Shown one piece after another: positions 1-7,274 of a stretch of 42,061 bases of DNA. Within the stretch, counting starts at the first letter, position 1; the number at the start of each line of letters is the position of its first letter. The notes below the pieces were generated by a model. The model did no database searches. It was not told the origin of the DNA and worked only from the letters and a program-made list of their open reading frames with translations. Position numbers and translations under genes: made by a program. The DNA lies in NCBI GenBank assembly GCA_963169455.1, contig CAUJDW010000039.1, positions 1 through 42,061 on the forward strand, in the 5' to 3' direction. This stretch comes from Bacteroidota bacterium (GTDB lineage: Bacteria > Bacteroidota > Bacteroidia > Chitinophagales > Saprospiraceae).

Positions 1-94
1 TATAACAATATAACAATATAACAATATAACAATATAACAATATAACAATATAACAATATAACAATATAACAATATAACAATATAACAATATAAC
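1..94. repeat. 8-bp tandem repeat (TATAACAA)n
   Basis: The unit TATAACAA is repeated without a mismatch for about 11.75 copies, and the window starts inside it, so the true array is longer. It is followed by C-rich unique sequence at 95. The unit is not a multiple of three and there is no spacer, so it is a simple microsatellite-like repeat and not a CRISPR array. It lies about 330 bases upstream of the hydroxylase gene at 424. Confidence 0.97.
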
Positions 95-388
95 CCCAGC
101 CCCAGGAACAATGCTATTGACGCCGTATTTCCGAAGCAGTATGAGTTACGATAATAAGTCCAACTACTTATTTTGTTGAAGGTGCTTCGCGAGGTGTTTT
201 ACAGGGAGGATTCACGGAGAAGGCGGAGAGTTCACAGGGCCAAACCCTTGGATATCAGGGGGGGCGGGTATCTCCGGTTCAAAAAACCAGGTTTGGGGAG
301 TAGCCTGTTGGGTGTATTGCTGCGATATCGCAGGACGGGGTGGCGGCGGTCCGTGATTTTGGTCACCCCTGAACAGGGCTTTAAGCCG
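95..388. other. Intergenic stretch, no gene seen
   Basis: Between the tandem repeat and the first promoter box I see no open frame with believable protein content. The longest plus-strand frame here is arginine-rich and has no recognisable motif. A frame on the minus strand is only the shadow of the hydroxylase gene. No tRNA-like fold was seen. Confidence 0.5.
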
Positions 389-396
389 TACTTTTG
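389..396 (+). promoter_or_regulatory. -7 box TACTTTTG of hydroxylase promoter
   Basis: TACTTTTG matches the Bacteroidota -7 consensus TAnnTTTG. It would place transcription start near 402, about 20 bases before the ATG at 424. No clear -33 TTTG at the right distance was found, so only the -7 half is supported. Confidence 0.4.
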
Positions 397-423
397 GCTG
401 CAACAATTCATTTGAAAAGAGCG

Positions 424-1446
424 ATGGAATACTGGGAAATATTCATCAAAGGCTACAGGGGGTATGCCAGGTATTTCTGGCATGAAGTAACCCATCCCGG
501 CTGGCACAACTATTTCTACTGGCTGATCCTGGTGTCGGCTTTTTTCCTCGCGCTGGAATGGCTGAAGCCCTGGCGCAGAGAGCAGCCCCGGTTCCGGAAG
601 GATTTCTGGCTGGACTTTTTTTACATGTTCTTCAATTTCTTCCTCTTCTCCCTGATCATTTACAATGCCGCGTCGGATGTGGTGGTCAATTTTTTCAACA
701 GCATCATCAAGGCGGTTTTCAGTTTTGACCTGCAGGCTTCCAACCCCCTGCGCGCTGCGCCCATGTGGGTAGTCCTGATCGTCGGCTTTTTCGTTCGCGA
801 TTTTATCCAATGGTGGACGCACCGCCTGCTGCACCGGGCTCCGGCCCTGTGGGAATTCCACAAAGTGCACCACTCGGTGGAGCAGATGGGCTTTGCCGCC
901 CACCTGCGCTACCACTGGATGGAGACGGTGGTTTACCGGACTATTGAGTACATTCCGCTTGCCCTGCTGGGGATCGGGCTGTATGACTTCTTCATCATCC
1001 ACATCTTCACCCTGGCCATCGGGCATTACAACCACTCCAATATTTCCGTGCCGGGTTATGTGACGGGGGGCGTGGTGGGCCTGCTCATAGGCATTGCTAT
1101 CGCCACAGGAGGGTTTGAGATCAGGCTGCTGGAAAATCCCGGGCTGCTGCAACAGGCAGGGGTGGTGCTGGCAGGGGCTGCCGTCGGCAGCCTGTTGCTG
1201 GGGCCCTTCATGAAAAAGATTTTCAACAGCCCCGAGATGCACATCTGGCATCATGTCCATGACCTGCCCGAAGGGCATCCGCACGGCATCAATTTCGGCA
1301 TCAGCCTGGCATTGTGGGATTATCTTTTCGGCACTGCCGTTATTCCCCATAATGGCCGGGATATCAGACTGGGCTTTCCCGGCATGGAAAAATTCCCCCA
1401 CAGCTTCCTGGGCCAGGTGTTGTATGGATTCCGCCGCCGGCAGTAG
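424..1446 (+). CDS. Fatty acid hydroxylase / sterol desaturase family membrane protein
   Basis: This is a 340-residue integral membrane di-iron oxygenase of the fatty acid hydroxylase superfamily (PF04116 type), expected to hydroxylate or desaturate a lipid in the inner membrane; the substrate cannot be told from sequence. The histidine clusters that hold the two irons are visible: HRLLH at residues 133-137, HKVHH at 146-150, a GHYNH stretch near 200-204, and HIWHHVH at 273-279. Hydrophobic segments lie near residues 24-40, 60-80 and 115-132, with more between 170 and 260. The frame is open from a TTG at 394, but the ATG at 424 is preferred because a -7 promoter box ends at 396. The next gene starts 53 bases downstream on the same strand. 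Confidence 0.88.
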   Translation: MEYWEIFIKGYRGYARYFWHEVTHPGWHNYFYWLILVSAFFLALEWLKPWRREQPRFRKDFWLDFFYMFFNFFLFSLIIYNAASDVVVNFFNSIIKAVFSFDLQASNPLRAAPMWVVLIVGFFVRDFIQWWTHRLLHRAPALWEFHKVHHSVEQMGFAAHLRYHWMETVVYRTIEYIPLALLGIGLYDFFIIHIFTLAIGHYNHSNISVPGYVTGGVVGLLIGIAIATGGFEIRLLENPGLLQQAGVVLAGAAVGSLLLGPFMKKIFNSPEMHIWHHVHDLPEGHPHGINFGISLALWDYLFGTAVIPHNGRDIRLGFPGMEKFPHSFLGQVLYGFRRRQ

Positions 1447-1499
1447 CGCAGGCTTTTGCCCGCACCATTTCATCCTTTTTTCATAACCCCCTACGGCAA

Positions 1500-3050
1500 A
1501 TGCATATACAACGCCACCTGTTTTTTTTCCTGCTGTTCATACTGCTTCTCGCCGGTGCGTGCCGGCAGTTCTCTCCTTTCCAATCATTTATCTCCGAAAA
1601 CGGCACAAACTACAGCCTGCTGATCCGCAACGGGCTCATCCTCGACGGCTCCGGCGCCCCGCCCCGTGCAGGTGATGTGCTGGTGCGGGGCGACACGATC
1701 CTCTACACCGGAGAAGTGGATACTTCTTTGATATCCGTTGAGCAAACCATTGATGCCGGCGGCCGATACATCAGCCCGGGTTTCATCGATACCCATGCCC
1801 ATGGCGACCCGCTGGAAACGCCGGCCTTTGAAAATTTTCTGGCCATGGGCGCCACTACCATCTGCCTGGGGCAGGACGGGGAAAGCCCGCTCCTTGAGGA
1901 TATCCGCAACTGGATGCAGCAGGTGGATAGTGTGGGGCCGGGCGTCAATATCGCAATGTTCGTGGGGCATGGCGCCCTGCGGGAGCTCAGCGGCACGGCC
2001 TACAAGCCCGAACCCACCCCTCCGGAGATGGCCCGTATGGAGCAGCTCCTGAACGACGCCCTCGATGCCGGTTGTTTTGGTTTGACCACTGGCCTGGAAT
2101 ACACCCCCGGCCTCTATGCCGGGGAGGAGGAACTGCTGGCTCTGGCCAGGGTGGTGGGGCGGCACAACGGCCTGATCATGAGCCACGTGCGCAACGAGGA
2201 CAACGACGCCATAGAAGCCTCGCTACGGGAGCTGCTTCGGCAGGGGCAATACTGCAACGTCCAGGTTTCCCATCTGAAGGTGGTTTTTGGAAAAGGGAAG
2301 GAGCGGGCTGAAGATATCCTGGCGCTGCTGGAAGAGGCCAGAAGCAATAGCCGGTTTTCCGTTACTGCCGACCTTTACCCATATACCGCCAGCTATACCG
2401 GCATAGGCATCGTTTTCCCGCAGTGGGCCAAACCGCCGAATGATTATGAAAAAGTGAAACGGGAGCGCCGGGAAGAATTGCTGGATTTTCTGCGCCGGAA
2501 AGTGATGGCCCGCAACGGGCCGGAAGCGACGCTCTTCGGCACGAAGCCCTACGCCGGTAAAACCCTGGCGCAGCTGAGCGCCGAGCAGGGCAGGCCTTTT
2601 GAGGAAGTTTTGCTGGACATTGGCCCGGCCGGCGCCTCAGGGGCCTATTTTGTAATGGACGAAGCCCTGCAGGCCCGCCTGCTGGCCGACGCCCATGTGA
2701 TGGTTTGCTCCGACGGCAGCCCTACCATGCACCATCCGCGAGGCTATGGCAGCTTTGCCAGGATCATAGAAACCTATGTACAGAAAGAGCAACTGCTCAG
2801 CCTCCCGGAAGCCGTTCGAAAAATGACAAGCCTGCCGGCCCAAACCCTCGGCCTGGCGGACAGAGGGCTGATTAAACCCGGCTATCGCGCCGACCTGCTC
2901 GTTTTCGATCCGGAAAATGTGAAAGCAACTGCAACCTTCCCCGATCCGCACCGGCTGGCCGAGGGTATGGAATGGGTGGTAGTGAACGGCAGGGTAGCCT
3001 TCCGGGGCGGGCAGGCGAAAACCAGGAACGGCAGAGTGTTGCGGAAGTGA
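1500..3050 (+). CDS. Exported N-acyl-D-amino-acid deacylase (D-aminoacylase) family lipoprotein
   Basis: This 516-residue amidohydrolase-fold enzyme most resembles D-aminoacylases, zinc enzymes that release free D-amino acids from N-acyl-D-amino acids. The N-terminus has a hydrophobic signal ending in LLAGAC with Cys near residue 21, so it is probably a lipoprotein. The metal-binding motif DTHAHGD is at residues 97-103. Further family marks are the SHVRNED and VSHLK segments in the middle, CSDGSPTMHHPRGYG near residue 402, and the C-terminal DLLVFDPENV plus VVVNGR close, which are typical of the beta-sandwich part of this family. It is followed after 45 bases by a D-2-hydroxyacid dehydrogenase on the same strand, so the two may be co-transcribed. 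Related dipeptidases of the same fold cannot be fully excluded. Confidence 0.82.
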   Translation: MHIQRHLFFFLLFILLLAGACRQFSPFQSFISENGTNYSLLIRNGLILDGSGAPPRAGDVLVRGDTILYTGEVDTSLISVEQTIDAGGRYISPGFIDTHAHGDPLETPAFENFLAMGATTICLGQDGESPLLEDIRNWMQQVDSVGPGVNIAMFVGHGALRELSGTAYKPEPTPPEMARMEQLLNDALDAGCFGLTTGLEYTPGLYAGEEELLALARVVGRHNGLIMSHVRNEDNDAIEASLRELLRQGQYCNVQVSHLKVVFGKGKERAEDILALLEEARSNSRFSVTADLYPYTASYTGIGIVFPQWAKPPNDYEKVKRERREELLDFLRRKVMARNGPEATLFGTKPYAGKTLAQLSAEQGRPFEEVLLDIGPAGASGAYFVMDEALQARLLADAHVMVCSDGSPTMHHPRGYGSFARIIETYVQKEQLLSLPEAVRKMTSLPAQTLGLADRGLIKPGYRADLLVFDPENVKATATFPDPHRLAEGMEWVVVNGRVAFRGGQAKTRNGRVLRK

Positions 3051-3095
3051 ATGTGCTGGAAAACCAACAAACTCTAACTTTAAAAAAAACGCCCC

Positions 3096-4055
3096 ATGCC
3101 CCAAACCGGAAAAGTCATCCTCATCGACAAAGCTCACCCTTATCTGGTGGAGCACCTCACCCAATTGGGCTTCGAATGCCACGATCACCAGCATACGCCT
3201 TTGGATGAGGTGGAAAACATAGTGGGTGATTACTTCGGCATGGTTATTCGTAGCCGCTTTACATTGGACCGGGATTTTATCGGCAAATGCACCAACCTTC
3301 GGTTCATCGCCCGCATGGGCGTCGGGCTGGAGCACATCGAGGTGGAATATGCCGAAAGCAGGGGCATCCGGGTGTTCAACTCGCCGGAAGGCAGCCGCGA
3401 CACAGTGGCCGAGCACACCACAGGCCTGATGCTGGGCCTGATGCACTTTCTTTTTCGCGCGGGCATGCAGGTGCGCGAAGGGCGATGGGAGCGCGAAGCC
3501 AACAAAAGTTACGAACTTCGGGGCCGCACCGTGGGCATCATCGGCTTCGGCAACATCGGCAGCGCCGTGGCCCAGCGCCTGAGCAGCTTCGGCTGCCGGA
3601 TTATCGCCTACGACAAGTTCAAAACCAACTACGGCGGCATGCTGGCCGAAGAGGTGAGCCTGGAAACCGTTTTCCGCGAAGCCGACGCCGTCACCCTGCA
3701 CATCCCCTACGCCGATTACAACCACCATTTCGTCAATCAGGCCTTCCTGGAAAGTTTCCGGAAGCCCATTTTCCTGATCAACACCTCCCGCGGGCTTGTG
3801 CTGGACACCCAGGCGCTGGTAAACGCCCACAAAGCCGGCCGCCTGCTGGGCGCCGCCCTCGACGTGATCGAATACGAAGAGCAATCCTTCAGCACCCTCG
3901 ACATCGGCAGCATGCCCGAGCCCTTCCACTACCTGCGCCGGGCCGACAACGTAATCCTCACTCCGCACACCGCCGGCATGTCACACGAAGTGATGGGCGC
4001 CCACGCCCGGGTGCTGGCGGAGAAGATCGGGCAGGCGTTTGGGCAGCGGGCGTAG
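3096..4055 (+). CDS. D-isomer-specific 2-hydroxyacid dehydrogenase (phosphoglycerate dehydrogenase-like)
   Basis: This is a 319-residue cytosolic NAD-dependent dehydrogenase that interconverts D-2-hydroxy acids and 2-oxo acids. The Rossmann loop GFGNIG is at residues 150-155, preceded by GRTVGII. The substrate-binding arginine is in NTSRG (Arg232) and the catalytic histidine in TPHTAG (His291); the acidic partner lies in the DVIEYEE segment. The N-terminal half shows the family marker ARMGVGLEHI. It is close to 3-phosphoglycerate dehydrogenases but lacks a C-terminal ACT domain, so it may act on another substrate. It starts 45 bases after the D-aminoacylase-type gene, which suggests but does not prove a shared role in using D-configured substrates. 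The ATG at 3096 follows an A-rich leader. Confidence 0.85.
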   Translation: MPQTGKVILIDKAHPYLVEHLTQLGFECHDHQHTPLDEVENIVGDYFGMVIRSRFTLDRDFIGKCTNLRFIARMGVGLEHIEVEYAESRGIRVFNSPEGSRDTVAEHTTGLMLGLMHFLFRAGMQVREGRWEREANKSYELRGRTVGIIGFGNIGSAVAQRLSSFGCRIIAYDKFKTNYGGMLAEEVSLETVFREADAVTLHIPYADYNHHFVNQAFLESFRKPIFLINTSRGLVLDTQALVNAHKAGRLLGAALDVIEYEEQSFSTLDIGSMPEPFHYLRRADNVILTPHTAGMSHEVMGAHARVLAEKIGQAFGQRA

Positions 4056-4197
4056 AGTATATGAAAAGGTGCGCCGAAGCTTTTCACCCCGACGAGATAC
4101 AGTGGATTGAAACCGGAAGGGCAGAGAACATGCAGGGTTCACCCCCATCACTTAGCCTGCCCGGTTGATGCCTTCTGCCGGCCTGGAATCCGGGCGT

Positions 4198-4229
4198 AAA
4201 AAAAGGAGCAACCACCTAAGCGGTTACCC
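4198..4229 (-). terminator. Intrinsic terminator, minus strand
   Basis: Read on the minus strand, GGGTAACC pairs with GGTTGCTC across an 8-base loop (8 pairs, two of them G-U), followed by C and seven T (forward A-run 4198-4204). It can end the candidate small RNA and also any transcript reading through from the acylphosphatase/GNAT pair. Confidence 0.6.
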
Positions 4230-4337
4230 CTCACACTATGAAACACTATATTTAACGTCTGATGAAAGTCCTGTATGACTGCCGGTGGCGTGACAATAAC
4301 CTCTGCCCGCCGGATGAAGCGTTGAACGTTTCAACAT
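4198..4337 (-). ncRNA. Candidate small RNA of about 140 nt
   Basis: The gap between the dehydrogenase (stop 4055) and the GNAT gene (stop 4449) contains a self-contained minus-strand transcription unit. A promoter (TTG-N20-TACCTTTA, 4371 to 4341) is followed at once by a 5' hairpin, GTTGAA-ACG-TTCAAC (4335 to 4321). Next comes a central imperfect stem formed by CCGGCGG and CCACCGG, near 4312-4280. The unit ends in a terminator hairpin with seven U (4229 to 4198). No minus-strand gene lies downstream, so it is not a leader. A 33-codon frame begins at the ATG inside the 5' hairpin but has no ribosome-binding site or recognisable content. I could not match it to SRP RNA, 6S RNA, tmRNA or RNase P RNA. 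An alternative reading is a long 3' end of the GNAT transcript with a chance promoter. Confidence 0.42.
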
Positions 4338-4340
4338 GGT

Positions 4341-4371
4341 TAAAGGTAGGGAGTAATTTTTGAAATTACAA
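4341..4371 (-). promoter_or_regulatory. Bacteroidota-type promoter with palindromic spacer
   Basis: On the minus strand TTG (4371-4369) and TACCTTTA (4348-4341, seven of eight positions of TAnnTTTG) are 20 bases apart, the usual Bacteroidota spacing. A perfect 7-bp inverted repeat, GTAATTT-TTG-AAATTAC (forward 4353-4369), fills the spacer and could be an operator. It faces the candidate small RNA. Confidence 0.42.
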
Positions 4372-4448
4372 GCAAAATATATAGCTGCATTTTTAAAATA
4401 TACTGATAATCAGCAGCAGAAAGGCCGGGAGAATGAGCCGCGTCGGGC

Positions 4449-4919
4449 TCAGGAAAACTCGAAAAATATTTTCCCGTTCCACCAGTTGGTTTCGATGGCG
4501 GCGTCGAACTTCCGGTAAAAATCAAGGGCCGGTTCATTCCAGTCCAGCACCTGCCATTTGGCCAGGCGGCATTCTTTTTCCCTGGCCCGCTGCAGGAAGG
4601 CCTCAAAGAGCAGCCGCCCGATTCCCCGCCGGCGAAAGCCCTCCCGTACGACGAAGTCCTCCAGGTATAACATCCGCCCCTTCCAGGTGGAATAGGTCAT
4701 GTAATACAGGGCCATTCCGACAGTGTCCCGGCCTTTGTCGGCTACCAGGGTTTCAAAAATGCCGGCCTCGAAGTCGCGCTCGTAGTCTTCCAGGGTGGCC
4801 ACGAATTCTTCGGGGGCTTTTTCATAAACGGCCAACTCGTAAACCAGGCGGTGGACTTCCGGCAGGTCTTCTTTTTCTCCCAGGCGAATGATAATGTCGT
4901 TCTGATTCATTTTTTTCAT
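4449..4919 (-). CDS. GNAT N-acetyltransferase, spermidine/spermine acetyltransferase-like
   Basis: This 156-residue protein has the GNAT acetyl-CoA fold. Motif A, with the acetyl-CoA pyrophosphate loop RRRGIGRLL, is near residues 93-101, preceded by the strand YLEDFVV. The run ALYYMTYSTW, then YLEDFVV, then DWNEPALDFYRKF closely follows the pattern of eukaryotic-type diamine (SAT1/SAT2-like) acetyltransferases, so polyamines or thialysine-like amines are plausible substrates; that is inference. The frame is open to 5054, but that extension is out of character and overlaps acylphosphatase. The ATG at 4919 is chosen, with a second possible start at 4910. It begins 29 bases after the acylphosphatase stop, so the two form a short minus-strand operon. 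Confidence 0.82.
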   Translation of the reverse strand: MKKMNQNDIIIRLGEKEDLPEVHRLVYELAVYEKAPEEFVATLEDYERDFEAGIFETLVADKGRDTVGMALYYMTYSTWKGRMLYLEDFVVREGFRRRGIGRLLFEAFLQRAREKECRLAKWQVLDWNEPALDFYRKFDAAIETNWWNGKIFFEFS

Positions 4920-4948
4920 TTCAAAAGGATAATAACTGGCATACAGCC

Positions 4949-5227
4949 CTATCCCGCATGCCGCTGCAGCTCGAAGCCCAAATACCCCTGCACTTCTCCC
5001 TCTTCGACCTCCACCGCTTCCACCCGGGCCAGCTCCGGGCCGCGGCGGCACCATTCGGCCAGGGCCTGCAGCCGGCTTTCTTCCCCTTCGGCCTCGACAT
5101 AAACGCTGCCGTCCGGCTCGTTGCGCACAAAGCCACAGAGCCCCAGTTCCTCCGCTTTACGCTTGGTTGAAGCCCGATACCAGACGCCCTGCACTTTCCC
5201 TCTGACCCGGAACTTGTAATTTTTCAT
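4949..5227 (-). CDS. acyP: Acylphosphatase
   Basis: This is a 92-residue acylphosphatase, a small cytosolic alpha/beta enzyme that hydrolyses carboxyl-phosphate bonds such as that of 1,3-bisphosphoglycerate. The two signature segments are present: VRGKVQGVWYR with catalytic Arg18, and GFVRNEPDGSVYVEAEG with catalytic Asn36. Its length equals the family norm. The minus-strand leader contains TATCTTTT (forward 5242-5249), one base off the TAnnTTTG box and about 15 bases before the ATG. The GNAT gene follows directly. It is divergent from the amidohydrolase at 5384. Confidence 0.95.
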   Translation of the reverse strand: MKNYKFRVRGKVQGVWYRASTKRKAEELGLCGFVRNEPDGSVYVEAEGEESRLQALAEWCRRGPELARVEAVEVEEGEVQGYLGFELQRHAG

Positions 5228-5343
5228 GCTTTTTGGGGGAAAAGATAAAAAATCATCCTGCTCCGGTCAATAGCCCGCTTGCCCGGGGGAATGCCGCTTT
5301 GCCGAAAAGGCTTGCCCCGGAACGCCTTCCGGGGGAAATTCTT

Positions 5344-5351
5344 TAGATTTG
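5344..5351 (+). promoter_or_regulatory. -7 box TAGATTTG of amidohydrolase promoter
   Basis: TAGATTTG fits TAnnTTTG exactly and lies 32 bases before the ATG at 5384, which supports that start over an upstream in-frame ATG at 5279. No well-placed -33 element is visible. Confidence 0.45.
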
Positions 5352-5383
5352 CGGTTTGCGTCCTGAAAAAAAGCAACACCGCA

Positions 5384-7108
5384 ATGACCAGAACAACAGC
5401 AGCTTTCCTGACGGCTCTTCTGCTGCTCGCAGCCTGCCGGCCGCCAGCGGAAATGATTTTTGCCGATGCCATCCTGATCAACGGCAATATCTACACTCTT
5501 GACCCGGAAAACCCGCACGCGGAGGCGATCGCTATAAAGGACGGCCGCATTCTGCTGGTAGGCGGCAATGAGGAGGTGCTGAAATTGCAGGGTGATAGTA
5601 CGGAGGTGTCCAACCTGGAGGGGCGCTTTGCTATGCCCGGCTTCATCGAAGGGCATGGCCATTTTTCGGGCCTGGGCTCCAGCCTGATGAACCTCAATTT
5701 CCTGAATGCCAAAAGCTGGAATGAGATCGTCGGGCAGGTGGCCGAACGCGCCAAAACGGCCGCTCCGGGGGAGTGGATCACCGGACGGGGCTGGCACCAG
5801 GAGAAATGGATCGAACCGCTGGATAAGGAAGTGCTCGGGTACCCCTACCACGATGCACTTAGCGCCGTTTCGCCCGACAATCCGGTTCTGCTCCGGCACG
5901 CCAGCGGGCACAGCCTTTTCGCCAACGCAAAAGCCATGGAACTCGCCGGCATCTCCGCCGAAACGCCCAATCCCTTCGGCGGAGAGATCGTGCGCGACTC
6001 CCGAGGGCAGGCCATCGGGGTGTTCGAAGAAACGGCCATGGGATTGATCAACGGAGCCTACGAGGAATACCGGGCCACCCTCAGCCCGGAACAGAAAAAA
6101 CAGGAATGGCTGCGGGGCATCGCCCTGGCGGAGGAGGAATGCCTGCGCAAAGGCATCACCTCCTTTCAGGATGCCGGCTCCTCCTTCCGGGAAATTGATT
6201 ACTACACCGAACTGGCGGAAAAAGGCGAGCTTGATTTGAGGCTATGGGTGATGATCTCCGGCCATGAAGATGAACTCAAAGAAAAAGCACCTTCTTTCCC
6301 CCGCATCGGCATCGGCAACAATTTCCTTACCGTGCGGGCCATTAAGGGGTATATGGATGGCGCCCTGGGTGCTTTCGGCGCCTGGCTGCTTGAGCCCTAT
6401 TCCGACAAACCGGATTCGTACGGCCAGAATACCACCCCTGTCGATACGCTGAAAAAATGGGCGGAAATTGCCTTCGGCAACGGCCTGCAATACTGCGTGC
6501 ACGGCATAGGCGACCGCGGCAACCGCGAGGTGCTCAATATTTTCGAAGAACAGTTCAAAAAGGATCCGGCCAGGAAGGGCCTGCGCTGGCGGGTGGAACA
6601 CGCTCAGCACCTGCACCCCGACGACATCCCGCGCTTCGCCGAGCTGGGCGTCATCGCCTCGATGCAGGGCATCCACTGCACCTCCGATGCACCCTTCGTC
6701 GAAAAACGGCTGGGCGCCTGGCGCGCCCGAACCGGCGCCTACGCCTGGCGCTCCCTCCTGGATGCAGGGGTGCTGATCGCCAATGGCACCGACGCTCCCG
6801 TGGAGGACGTCAACCCGCTCTCCTCCTTCTACGCTTCAGTAACCCGCAAAAGGGCGGACAGCGGGCTCGGCTTTTATCCCGAACAGCGCATGTCCCGCGA
6901 AGAAGCTGTTTATTCCTACACCCTGGGCAATGCCTACGCCGCTTTCGAGGAGGATGTCAAAGGCTCCCTGAAAACGGGCAAAGTGGCGGACATCACCGTC
7001 CTGTCCCATGACCTCCTCAACTGTTCGGATGAGGAAATCCTCCAGGCAGAAGTCCTGATGACGATCGTCGACGGGAAAGAGAAGTTCAGAAAGGAAATGC
7101 AAAAATGA
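5384..7108 (+). CDS. Exported YtcJ-type amidohydrolase (Amidohydrolase_3), lipoprotein
   Basis: This 574-residue metal-dependent hydrolase has a lipoprotein signal: hydrophobic residues 6-18 followed by LLLLAAC, so it is probably anchored in the envelope. The metal-binding GHGH is at residues 90-93 in GFIEGHGHFSG. The family pattern continues with WITGRGWHQEKW, SGHSLFANAKAMELAGI, VHGIGDRGNREVL, RVEHAQHLHPDDIPRF, and NGTDAPVEDVNP with Asp470. This order is that of the YtcJ/LAF3 amidohydrolase group; the true substrate is unknown for most members. The frame opens at 5279, but only from 5384 does it give a signal peptide, and a promoter box lies at 5344. It is the second exported amidohydrolase in the first 7 kb. 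Confidence 0.85.
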   Translation: MTRTTAAFLTALLLLAACRPPAEMIFADAILINGNIYTLDPENPHAEAIAIKDGRILLVGGNEEVLKLQGDSTEVSNLEGRFAMPGFIEGHGHFSGLGSSLMNLNFLNAKSWNEIVGQVAERAKTAAPGEWITGRGWHQEKWIEPLDKEVLGYPYHDALSAVSPDNPVLLRHASGHSLFANAKAMELAGISAETPNPFGGEIVRDSRGQAIGVFEETAMGLINGAYEEYRATLSPEQKKQEWLRGIALAEEECLRKGITSFQDAGSSFREIDYYTELAEKGELDLRLWVMISGHEDELKEKAPSFPRIGIGNNFLTVRAIKGYMDGALGAFGAWLLEPYSDKPDSYGQNTTPVDTLKKWAEIAFGNGLQYCVHGIGDRGNREVLNIFEEQFKKDPARKGLRWRVEHAQHLHPDDIPRFAELGVIASMQGIHCTSDAPFVEKRLGAWRARTGAYAWRSLLDAGVLIANGTDAPVEDVNPLSSFYASVTRKRADSGLGFYPEQRMSREEAVYSYTLGNAYAAFEEDVKGSLKTGKVADITVLSHDLLNCSDEEILQAEVLMTIVDGKEKFRKEMQK

Positions 7109-7118
7109 TCAGTGGGTG

Positions 7119-7165
7119 AACTTCCGAAGTTTAGCCGGGTGAAGCCCTGATAAACTTCGGAAGTT
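7119..7165. repeat. 15-bp perfect inverted repeat between convergent genes
   Basis: AACTTCCGAAGTTTA (7119-7133) and TAAACTTCGGAAGTT (7151-7165) are exact reverse complements with a 17-base loop. Each arm is itself nearly palindromic. There is no clear T-run after either arm, so it looks more like an intergenic palindromic element than a plain terminator. A true terminator-like hairpin follows at 7193. Confidence 0.75.
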
Positions 7166-7192
7166 TCCTCCGTCGCGCCTGTTTTCCAGAAG

Positions 7193-7218
7193 AAAGCCGG
7201 CCCGTACAGGCCGGGTTT
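7193..7218. terminator. Bidirectional terminator candidate
   Basis: AAAGCCGGCC and GGCCGGGTTT pair with one mismatch around the loop CGTACA. The ends are A-rich on the left and T-rich on the right, so the hairpin ends in a T-rich tail on both strands. It sits between the amidohydrolase stop (7108, plus) and the T9SS cargo gene stop (7275, minus) and can serve both. Confidence 0.55.
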
Positions 7219-7274
7219 CATTCTTCGTGTCCGGAAACAGGCAATGGCGCCGAAACCATAAATTCCCGCATTCC

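Noticed and set aside
1-94. Possible CRISPR array
   Set aside because: The unit is 8 bp with no spacers, so it is a simple tandem repeat.
232-1473. Long minus-strand frame over the hydroxylase gene
   Set aside because: It is a shadow of the plus-strand gene, with His/Pro/Gln-rich content and no motif; the plus strand has clear histidine boxes.
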